From positions 1-10,890 of the forward strand of contig DUVD01000088.1 of the NCBI GenBank assembly GCA_012841225.1: 10,890 bases of DNA. The letters run 5' to 3'. Below the pieces are notes generated by a model. That model saw nothing but the letters and a program-made list of their open reading frames with translations, ran no database searches and was not told the DNA's origin. A program made the translations under genes and the position numbers. This document shows positions 1-6,024 of this stretch, one piece after another. The number at the start of each line of letters is the position of its first letter. The first letter of the stretch is position 1. Source of the DNA: Fibrobacter sp. GTDB lineage: Bacteria; Fibrobacterota; Fibrobacteria; Fibrobacterales; Fibrobacteraceae.

Positions 1-956
1 AATATGCTAAAGAAAGCGAGGAAAACCAGGGAGACATCCATCTCGTGATACCCAGGAGAAATGCCAATCACATCATAAAGGAATTTCATGGGTCGAGATA
101 GTTTGTTATAAGAGAGCAATGTAGGCACGTTATCGTCTTCAGAGGGTTCTTCTATTTTTAACCCCCAACCTAATTTTGGCGCTCTTTCTTTTAATTCGGA
201 AAGACGAGGCTCTGGACAAAAGCCTTGAATCATAGAGACACCAGACTCAGCAAACATACCTGAATCAGCTTCCTTCAAATTGTAATCGTCCGCGGCGTCC
301 GCTAATTCTCTTTTGAGAGATGCTTTTGCAGTCGCTATTTCTTGTAACCTTTCCTCAATCCTAGCTAAAGCCTGTGTTGCAAAAGCAAGTTTTGATTTCA
401 TGTCATTAACAGAAGTAGCTGGCAAACGCATTTCTGTAGCATTATTAACCTCAACAGGAGCAGAACCCTTGTTGATTACAACAAAAACTTCGGCGGCCTT
501 TTTGCCAAAACGCTTAACAATGGCCTCATTGTCTTGAGCTAGAGGAACTTTACCTTTTTCTGTTTCATAAAAGCGAATAAATAATCCCTTCGACTCTAAT
601 GAAATTATTTGAGAAGGATCAAAAAGACCGAGAACATCAAAACGGGCGATCTCCGATTTCATTTCAGTAATAATGTCTTCGGATTCTTTGCGTTCTACAA
701 TGAGTTTTTGTAGCTCTTCAATTAAATCAGACCCAGAATCTACAATAGTAGTTCTATCTTTAGAAACCTTAGTTGGAACGATTTCTAATGCTTTTTGAAC
801 ACTGAGTAATTGGGCCTTGGCATAGTTTAGCTCGTTGCCACAAGGGGATTGCATGTGAACTAGGTGCATAACGCCCATTGAGCGTAGCACTTTTAAGGTT
901 CTAATTTTTAACGAATCCATGCATATCACAGTCACTTTTTTCATTGGTGTAATCAT
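1..956 (-). CDS. atpI: V-type ATPase subunit I (a-subunit homologue), N-terminal part, cut by left window edge
   Basis: Translating the minus strand from the ATG at 954-956 gives 318 uninterrupted codons that run off the window. The product starts MITPMKKVTVICMDSLKIRT. Subunit I is the membrane stator that forms the ion half-channels against the K ring and anchors the peripheral stalk. The part seen is the soluble cytoplasmic arm: an N-terminal alpha/beta segment, a charged probably coiled-coil stretch near residues 80-105, a second helical stretch near 185-220, and then the PTLLSYNKLSRPMKFLYDVIG region. The last residues (SPGYHEMDVSLVFLAFFSI) match the family's entry into the first membrane helix. 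The ATG overlaps the atpD stop as ATGA, and a GGAGGT lies 8 nt upstream inside atpD, which fixes the start; an alternative ATG four codons in is less well placed. The C-terminal membrane domain is outside the window. Confidence 0.93.
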   Translation of the reverse strand, partial: MITPMKKVTVICMDSLKIRTLKVLRSMGVMHLVHMQSPCGNELNYAKAQLLSVQKALEIVPTKVSKDRTTIVDSGSDLIEELQKLIVERKESEDIITEMKSEIARFDVLGLFDPSQIISLESKGLFIRFYETEKGKVPLAQDNEAIVKRFGKKAAEVFVVINKGSAPVEVNNATEMRLPATSVNDMKSKLAFATQALARIEERLQEIATAKASLKRELADAADDYNLKEADSGMFAESGVSMIQGFCPEPRLSELKERAPKLGWGLKIEEPSEDDNVPTLLSYNKLSRPMKFLYDVIGISPGYHEMDVSLVFLAFFSI

Positions 957-1576
957 GCCGCGGCACCTCCATCTTCAATTAAGGCGCGAGCAATTGATTT
1001 GCCTTTTGCCAATTTAGAGCGAGCCACACCAGTTGTTTGTTGATCCCCAAGAAAAACATTAATAACGCGAATATTTTCTTTTGCTTCTGGAATCTTCACC
1101 TTTTCAAAAAGATTGACGCGTTGGCTTGTGGTGCGTAGTTCTTCGGATAGCAACTCGTATTGTTTTTCTAAAATACGCCGTTCTAGACGCAAAGAAATCA
1201 AAGATTGTAAAGCGCGGATACCATCATCAACCCATACTGGGGATTCAAAAGGGTCGGGAATGCGAATATTAAAGTCTACCCCATTGAATAAAGGAATATC
1301 AACGCCTGCAATATTGCCTTCACTTTCTCTCACTTCTTTTACGGAAATGTAAGAAGTCCAATCGATAGGATCTGCAAATAAACGCATCCAATCGAACATC
1401 ATCTTATGCAAATCTTCTTCTTCTTTGCGTTTAGCCATGACTTTTACTTTAAGAGCCCGCATTTCCATTTGCAACTGTTGTTTTTTCAAAAGAAGAGTTG
1501 GCAAAAAACGCCTAAACCGCTTAAGCGTATCGCGCTCTGCTTTTAATGCGTTTTTGGTGAGTTTCACTTTTGCCAT
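953..1576 (-). CDS. atpD: V-type ATPase subunit D (central rotor shaft)
   Basis: The 207-residue product is subunit D, the long antiparallel coiled coil that turns inside the A3B3 head and links it to the membrane rotor. The N-terminal helix is basic and Leu-rich (KLTKNALKAERDTLKRF, then LLLKKQQLQMEM), as expected for D. A central insert around residues 75-115 (ISVKEVRESEGNIAGVDIPL and onward) resembles the bacterial chlamydia/spirochaete form. The C-terminal helix carries the well-conserved block RVNLFEKVKIPEAKENIRVI followed by a helix ending near FLGDQQTTGVARSK (residues about 150-190). The length is normal for the family. The gene starts 4 nt after the atpB stop and its own stop overlaps the atpI start, so it is an internal operon member. 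The upstream ribosome site is only a modest AAGGG, so coupling to atpB is likely. The symbol follows V-type usage; this is not F-type beta. Confidence 0.95.
   Translation of the reverse strand: MAKVKLTKNALKAERDTLKRFRRFLPTLLLKKQQLQMEMRALKVKVMAKRKEEEDLHKMMFDWMRLFADPIDWTSYISVKEVRESEGNIAGVDIPLFNGVDFNIRIPDPFESPVWVDDGIRALQSLISLRLERRILEKQYELLSEELRTTSQRVNLFEKVKIPEAKENIRVINVFLGDQQTTGVARSKLAKGKSIARALIEDGGAAA
965..970 (-). promoter_or_regulatory. Ribosome binding site of atpI, inside the end of atpD
   Basis: The minus strand reads GGAGGT here, 8 nt before the atpI ATG. It lies within the last codons of atpD (Asp-Gly-Gly-Ala-Ala-Ala-stop). This decides the atpI start and suggests translational coupling of the two genes. 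Confidence 0.7.
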
Positions 1577-1580
1577 TGCA

Positions 1581-2879
1581 CTACCCTTTTTTAGGCCAGT
1601 ATTCGTTGATCATTTTTGAAGGAATACCGGTTTCTTCTGGTTCAAAGCAGTCGCCAAGAATGGTCCAGCCAAGATCTAATGCTTTTTCTAGCGGAATATT
1701 AACAGAAAGATCCATCATTTCATTTTCAAAGCGGAGGCCGAATTTTAATAATTTGCGGTCCCAAGTGCTCATGCGAAAGCCCATTGATTGTTTTTCAATT
1801 GTTTCCTTAAAACTAGCGTACAACTGAATCATGGTGTTCATGATGGTGCGATGGTCTGGACGAGTATCGCCATTGACTTGCTGTTTTAAGCGCGAAAGTG
1901 AGCCAAATGGTTCAATGCGCCCCTTGCGAAGGTAAAATTGACCTTCGGTAATATAACCCGTGTTATCTGGAACGGGGTGAGTCACGTCATCGCCTGGCAT
2001 GGTTGTCACAGCAAGAATAGTAATAGAACCAGCAGTATCAAAATCTACCGCTTTTTCGTAACGACTAGCGAGCTGAGAATAGAGGTCTCCAGGATAACCA
2101 CGGTTCGAAGGAATTTGCTCCATCGTGATCGCAATTTCCTTCATAGCGTCAGCAAAGTTTGTCATATCCGTGAGCAAGACAAGGACGTTCTTGCCCTTAA
2201 TGGCAAATTGTTCGGCCACTGCTAAAGCAGCATCTGGAACGAGCAAACACTCTACAATAGGGTCAGAAGCGGTATGCACAAACATGACTGAACGAGAAAG
2301 AGCTCCATTTTGTTCTAAAAAATCTCGAAGATAAAGGTAGTCATCGTGTTTTAACCCCATACCGCCAAGCACAATCACATCGACTTCGGCTTGAAGAGCA
2401 ATACGCGCTAGCAATTGGTTATAAGGCTCGCCAGCTACCGAAAAAATAGGCAGTTTCTGAGAAACGACGAGTGTGTTAAAAACGTCGATCATTGGGATAC
2501 CCGTGCGCACCATGCGGCGAGGAATAATGCGCTTAGAGGGGTTAACCGATGGACCACCGATTTCGACAGGGTTTTCTTCGATGAGTGGACCATTGTCGCG
2601 AGGAACTCCAGAACCCGTAAATACTCGGCCTAATAGCGAATCACTAAACGGAATTTCCATTGGTTTTCCAATAAAGCGTACTTCTGAATCCGTAGAAATA
2701 CCGCGAGCGCCAGAAAAGACTTGCAAGTCGATCATTTCTTTGTCAATTCGAATCACGCGAGCGAGTGATATACCTTGAGCACTAGTTACTTGGGCGAGCT
2801 CTTGGTAAGCAACCCCACTAGCTTTAACAGTAATGACACTTCCAGCAATGCGTTCAATGCGATGATAAACCTTATGCAT
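1581..2879 (-). CDS. atpB: V-type ATPase subunit B (non-catalytic nucleotide-binding subunit)
   Basis: The 432-residue product starting MHKVYHRIERIAGSVI is subunit B, which alternates with A in the A3B3 head. In place of a Walker A it has the degenerate sequence SVAGEPYNQL (about residues 147-156) with no GK[S/T], as is normal for the non-catalytic subunit. Other family signatures are LLTDMTNFADAMKEIA (235-250), IPSNRGYPGDLYSQLASRYE (256-275) and TTMPGDDVTHPVPDNTGYIT (292-311). The frame stays open upstream to a TTG at 2921, but the ATG at 2877-2879 is chosen. It has GGAGGT 8 nt upstream, begins where the family begins, and overlaps the atpA stop by only 8 nt (ATGCATAA). The stop is 4 nt before atpD. 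Length and motifs look intact. Confidence 0.96.
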   Translation of the reverse strand: MHKVYHRIERIAGSVITVKASGVAYQELAQVTSAQGISLARVIRIDKEMIDLQVFSGARGISTDSEVRFIGKPMEIPFSDSLLGRVFTGSGVPRDNGPLIEENPVEIGGPSVNPSKRIIPRRMVRTGIPMIDVFNTLVVSQKLPIFSVAGEPYNQLLARIALQAEVDVIVLGGMGLKHDDYLYLRDFLEQNGALSRSVMFVHTASDPIVECLLVPDAALAVAEQFAIKGKNVLVLLTDMTNFADAMKEIAITMEQIPSNRGYPGDLYSQLASRYEKAVDFDTAGSITILAVTTMPGDDVTHPVPDNTGYITEGQFYLRKGRIEPFGSLSRLKQQVNGDTRPDHRTIMNTMIQLYASFKETIEKQSMGFRMSTWDRKLLKFGLRFENEMMDLSVNIPLEKALDLGWTILGDCFEPEETGIPSKMINEYWPKKG

Positions 2880-4605
2880 TAGTAGCAACCTCCGCGACGG
2901 ACTTGAAGATCTGCCCTTCAAGGTCTTTAAATCCCTTGGATTGGAACTCCATTTGGTTCCAGTCTTTTGTTATTTGAGTTAGTTTCAAGAAAAAGCCACG
3001 AGCATCTTCTTTTTCCTTAAATGTCATTGATGTTTTTAATATTTGATCGACTTTACTGAACAAATACTTTTGACGCTCTGCAGAACAAGCGGCATCCACG
3101 TCATGATAAGCATCTTGTTGTAAATAAACAGCATCCAAATATTCTGATTTTAAGTAAACCACAAAGTCATCCATGGATGTGCCTTCTTCACCAACGACTT
3201 TCATCATTTGGTTGACTTCAACACCACTGATTAAAATATCGTGAGCAGCTTCTACCTTTGCTATATCGATTATACCTTCGTATTTCGACCAAGAATCCAT
3301 TGGGTTAATCGCTGGAAAACGTCGTTGGTCAGATCGTTCACGAGAAAGACCATGAAAAGCGCCAACCACCTTTAATGTGGCTTGTGTGACGGGTTCTTCA
3401 AAGTTGCCACCCGCTGGTGAAACAGTACCACCAATCGTTACAGAACCAATAGAACCGTCTTTTAGGCGCACAACACCGCCGCGTTCGTAAAAACTCGCAA
3501 TCACAGACTCAAGATACGCAGGGAATGCCTCTTCACCTGGGATTTCTTCTAGGCGACCACTCATTTCGCGAAGTGCTTGAGCCCAGCGGGATGTAGAATC
3601 GGCAAGTAAAAGCACATTGAGACCCATTTGGCGGTAATACTCGGCAAGAGTAACGCCTGTATAAACAGAAGCCTCACGTGCAGCCACTGGCATAGAACTC
3701 GTATTACAAATAATAAGGGTTCGCTCCATAAGGCTCTTACCGGTGCGTGGGTCATTTAATTCGGGAAACTCACGAAGTGTTTCGACCACTTCACCAGCGC
3801 GTTCACCGCAAGCGGCTAAAATCACAATATCGACATCGGCATAGCGGCTAGTTAATTGTTGAAGCACTGTTTTTCCTGCACCAAAGGGGCCGGGAATACA
3901 ATAGGTACCACCTCTAGCAATCGGGTAAAAGGTGTCGATGATACGTTGCTGAGTGACCATTGGTTCTGATGGGCGCATGCGTTCGGCGTATTGTTTAATA
4001 GGCACTTTAACAGGCCAAGTTTGCATAAGCTTTGCTTCGATAGTCTTGCCGTCCGCCTCTTTTAAAACGGCAATCACATCTTCGACTTTGTAATCACCCA
4101 TAGGCATTATTTTTTCGACAGTGACCGAACCTTGTACTTTAAAAGGGACCATAATGCGGTGTTTAAAAATACCTTCTGGAACAGTGCCAAGTGTTTCGCC
4201 TGCAGTGAGCTTATCGCCTACTTTAGCAACTGGAGTAAAGGACCATTTAACGTCCCTTTCTAAAGCCTTTAAATACTTACCGCGCTGCAAAAAGAAGCCG
4301 CACTCTTCGGCTAAACGAGGAAGCGGATTTTGAAGCCCATCAAATACTTGGCTTAAAAGCCCTGGGCCAAGCTCTACAGAAAGCAACTCAGCGGTGAACT
4401 CGACATCATCACCAGCTTTAAGGCCTGTAGTGTCTTCAAAGACTTGAAGCTCCGCATAATCACCGCGAATGCGAATCACTTCACTTTTAAGTTTTACACC
4501 AGAAGAAAGCTTAGCATACGCCACTTCGTTTTGCGTCACGGGACCCGTAAACGCCACTCGAATTAAGTTGCCGTTAACACCTGTTATTTTACCGATACTA
4601 GCCAT
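2872..4605 (-). CDS. atpA: V-type ATPase catalytic subunit A
   Basis: The 577-residue product is the catalytic subunit that binds and hydrolyses (or makes) ATP in the A3B3 head. In order it shows: an N-terminal beta-barrel (residues 1-75); the A-specific bulge or non-homologous region (about 110-190, with GTVPEGIFKHRIMVPFKVQG); the Walker A loop GPFGAGKT at 239-246; the CGERAGE motif at 266-272, where Glu268 is the expected catalytic glutamate; NTSSMPVAAREASVYTG at 301-317; the Walker B region LLLADSTSRWAQALRE (332-347); and EIPGEEAFPAYL (354-365). The C-terminal helical domain completes a normal length. The sequence closely resembles the chlamydia/spirochaete/FCB bacterial type. The ATG has GGAGGA 10 nt upstream and lies 18 nt after the DUF2764 stop; the gene overlaps atpB by 8 nt. 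Confidence 0.97.
   Translation of the reverse strand: MASIGKITGVNGNLIRVAFTGPVTQNEVAYAKLSSGVKLKSEVIRIRGDYAELQVFEDTTGLKAGDDVEFTAELLSVELGPGLLSQVFDGLQNPLPRLAEECGFFLQRGKYLKALERDVKWSFTPVAKVGDKLTAGETLGTVPEGIFKHRIMVPFKVQGSVTVEKIMPMGDYKVEDVIAVLKEADGKTIEAKLMQTWPVKVPIKQYAERMRPSEPMVTQQRIIDTFYPIARGGTYCIPGPFGAGKTVLQQLTSRYADVDIVILAACGERAGEVVETLREFPELNDPRTGKSLMERTLIICNTSSMPVAAREASVYTGVTLAEYYRQMGLNVLLLADSTSRWAQALREMSGRLEEIPGEEAFPAYLESVIASFYERGGVVRLKDGSIGSVTIGGTVSPAGGNFEEPVTQATLKVVGAFHGLSRERSDQRRFPAINPMDSWSKYEGIIDIAKVEAAHDILISGVEVNQMMKVVGEEGTSMDDFVVYLKSEYLDAVYLQQDAYHDVDAACSAERQKYLFSKVDQILKTSMTFKEKEDARGFFLKLTQITKDWNQMEFQSKGFKDLEGQIFKSVAEVATNA
2888..2893 (-). promoter_or_regulatory. Ribosome binding site deciding the atpB start
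   Basis: The minus strand reads GGAGGT here, within the last codons of atpA and 8 nt before the ATG at 2879. It supports the 432-residue subunit B over a longer reading from the TTG at 2921, whose extra 14 residues are basic and Ser-rich and unlike the family. Confidence 0.75.
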
Positions 4606-4623
4606 TGAAGATGAATCCTCCGG

Positions 4624-5160
4624 TCATTCCCGCACCAAAGCGAGATCGTTATCATTAATTACTTGCATAAGCGCAGCATCACCAGCCACTTGGGTCAAGC
4701 GATTCCAGCGTTCACAAATCATAAGTTTTACAGCAAATGCATAAACATGCGCCATAGTAAATCCACCAACGCCGCTAAGCTGATCAACCAACCAAAAGCG
4801 GGCTTTATCGATGTCTTGTTCTCTTTCTAGAGGGTTTGATTTAACCAAGGCATCGGAAATCATCTTGCCATAAACAACATCGTAACCTGCAAAAGAGCGT
4901 TCCGAAAAGCGGACATCAGCGCCCCAAGCAGCAGCGCGAAACCGACCTGCGATATTATTTAACTGAGTCTCATGAGCCATATAAGCAGAAACAAATGGAT
5001 CTTGATGGTCTCGCCCTTCAATTAAGGCATCTAAAGCCTCTAATTCAGAGGGACTAATCACACCTTCACATTGGTGACGAAATGCCGTAAGAGAAAACGG
5101 TGGCACGTCTCCAAATTGAAGCATGGGAAGAGAGGATACAAGATATACCGCGTTGCTCAT
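4624..5160 (-). CDS. DUF2764 family protein of the V-ATPase operon, function unproven
   Basis: This 178-residue soluble protein has no signal peptide or membrane helix. Its start, YLVSSLPMLQFGDVPPFS (residues 6-23), fits DUF2764, a family found between atpE and atpA in Chlamydiae, spirochaetes and Bacteroidetes. The remainder looks mainly helical. One block is ETQLNNIAGRFRAAAWG (64-80). Another is acidic and basic, near NPLEREQDIDKARFWLVDQL (109-128). A conserved-looking segment runs AHVYAFAVKLMICERWNRL (137-155). The ATG overlaps the atpE stop as TAATG, with a weak AAGG 6 nt upstream, so translation is probably coupled to atpE. The position suggests an ATPase subunit or assembly factor. A stand-in for the missing subunit C is my inference, based on position, helical character and the absence of atpC. 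It appears shorter than some relatives. Confidence 0.85.
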   Translation of the reverse strand: MSNAVYLVSSLPMLQFGDVPPFSLTAFRHQCEGVISPSELEALDALIEGRDHQDPFVSAYMAHETQLNNIAGRFRAAAWGADVRFSERSFAGYDVVYGKMISDALVKSNPLEREQDIDKARFWLVDQLSGVGGFTMAHVYAFAVKLMICERWNRLTQVAGDAALMQVINDNDLALVRE

Positions 5161-5765
5161 TACTTACCTTGTGCCGCTGCTGCGGTAACAACCTTTGCCA
5201 ATTGCGGACGAAGAAGAGCGGATAAGGCATCTGCCATTGATTCGTTTGTAAATTCGTGACTCACTTTACCGCCATCTAGTTTAATTCTAAAACCAAATCG
5301 AACATTAGAATCACTTTCAACCTGAACACCTGCCGTCACTTTCTTCTTAAACTCACCAAGAATAAAAGAAGTGAGCTTTTTAGCATCGGAGTCTGATAAT
5401 GCGACTTGGACGTCTGAAGTATAGTTTTTGGCTAATGAAAGTAAAAGTTCTTTAATGGTATCTTCGGAGAGGGATGTCTCCACCTGAAGGCTTAACAAGT
5501 CTAGAATCATTTTTTCAAGACTTTTGCCTACAGTAATTAATACATCACGTGCAGATTGTTCTAATGAACGTTCACTGCGTTCTGTATAAACTTGAGCATC
5601 TTTGTCTGCTTGTTCGAGCTTTGCTTTAGCTTGCGCTTCTGCGTCTTGAATTATGGACGTTGCTTTTTCTTTGGCGGCGTTAATAATTGAAGTGGCTTCG
5701 CTGTCGGCCTTGTCGATCGCCTCTTTCTGGATGCGATCAATGAGATATTGCAAGTCGTCTGCCAT
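5160..5765 (-). CDS. atpE: V-type ATPase subunit E (peripheral stalk)
   Basis: The 201-residue product matches subunit E, the peripheral-stalk protein that ties the A3B3 head to subunit I. The first 80 or so residues are a long Ala/Lys/Glu-rich amphipathic helix (IINAAKEKATSIIQDAEAQA, then KAKLEQADKDAQVYTERSER). The C-terminal globular part follows, including a segment near VRFGFRIKLDGGKVSHEFTN (about residues 154-173). Length and layout are normal. It is the first gene of the operon: a GGAGAA lies 8 nt before the ATG, and a candidate promoter lies upstream in the AT-rich spacer. Its stop overlaps the DUF2764 start by one base. In other V/A-ATPases E pairs with subunit G; no G gene is seen beside it. 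This is the V-type E subunit, not the F-type c subunit that shares the symbol. Confidence 0.92.
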   Translation of the reverse strand: MADDLQYLIDRIQKEAIDKADSEATSIINAAKEKATSIIQDAEAQAKAKLEQADKDAQVYTERSERSLEQSARDVLITVGKSLEKMILDLLSLQVETSLSEDTIKELLLSLAKNYTSDVQVALSDSDAKKLTSFILGEFKKKVTAGVQVESDSNVRFGFRIKLDGGKVSHEFTNESMADALSALLRPQLAKVVTAAAAQGK

Positions 5766-5801
5766 ATTGTATGTTCTCCGAAGTATTAAAGCTTAAAAAA
5801 A

Positions 5802-5830
5802 ATGTTATTTTGAATATATAAGTAAAACAA
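5802..5830 (-). promoter_or_regulatory. Candidate sigma70-type promoter of the ATPase operon
   Basis: On the minus strand a TTGTTT (5825-5830) is followed, after a 17-nt spacer, by TAACAT (5802-5807). These match the -35 box at 4-5 positions and the -10 box at 4 of 6. It lies about 35-65 nt before the atpE ATG and directly after a terminator-like hairpin, as expected for an operon's own promoter. The region is so AT-rich that chance matches are easy, so the call is tentative. Confidence 0.35.
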
Positions 5831-5840
5831 AAAAAAACAC

Positions 5841-5872
5841 ATAAAAAAGTGTAAAAAAAAGTTTTTTTGCAC
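5841..5872 (-). terminator. Candidate rho-independent terminator upstream of the ATPase operon
   Basis: On the minus strand, GTGCAAAAAAA pairs with TTTTTTTACAC (stem 5849-5859 with 5862-5872, one G-T wobble, very short loop), followed at once by TTTTTTAT. Because most pairs are A-T the hairpin is not strong. The stem-plus-T-tract arrangement and the position between the upstream gene and the atpE promoter fit a terminator that isolates the two units. Confidence 0.4.
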
Positions 5873-5890
5873 TTCTTAAAGATAAGAAGT
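5871..5890. repeat. Perfect 8-bp inverted repeat with 4-base loop
   Basis: ACTTCTTA (5871-5878) and TAAGAAGT (5883-5890) are exact reverse complements around AAGA. The repeat touches the base of the neighbouring terminator-like hairpin. It could add a second stem to termination on the minus strand, or be a protein-binding palindrome about 40 bp upstream of the candidate atpE -35 box. Confidence 0.5.
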
Positions 5891-5983
5891 CATTATTGGG
5901 AGATAAAAAAACATCTCAAAAAATTATTTTTCCTCTTTTTGAATAAATAATAAACGTTTTTCTTCTAATAAAAAGAGACTTAA

Positions 5984-5999
5984 AAAATAGACCCTATTT
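5984..5999 (-). terminator. Weak candidate terminator just after the aas-like gene
   Basis: About 25 nt after the stop at 6025, the minus strand reads AAATAG-GGT-CTATTT, a 6-bp hairpin with a 3-nt loop. Further T residues continue the 3' arm as CTATTTTTTA. The T tract is convincing but the stem is short and AT-rich, so this may be a partial or backup terminator. Confidence 0.35.
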
Positions 6000-6024
6000 A
6001 ATTAATAGAAAAATCAAGCCGTAT

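Noticed and set aside
313..537. 74-residue plus-strand frame
   Set aside because: It is antisense to the clearly coding atpI, has no ribosome site or recognisable domain, and reads as a shadow frame.
2880..2921. Upstream extension of atpB to a TTG at 2921 (14 extra residues)
   Set aside because: It lies wholly inside the atpA coding sequence, lacks family similarity, and the ATG at 2879 has a strong ribosome site at the right distance.
4469..4744. 91-residue plus-strand frame across the atpA/DUF2764 junction
   Set aside because: It is antisense to two well-supported genes, with no motif or ribosome site.
5933..5977. CTCTTTTT/AAAAAGAG inverted repeat as a terminator
   Set aside because: The arms are exact but the loop is 29 bases and the T run does not directly follow the stem on the minus strand. 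Chance pairing of A and T tracts is likely, so it is mentioned only as part of the repeat cluster.
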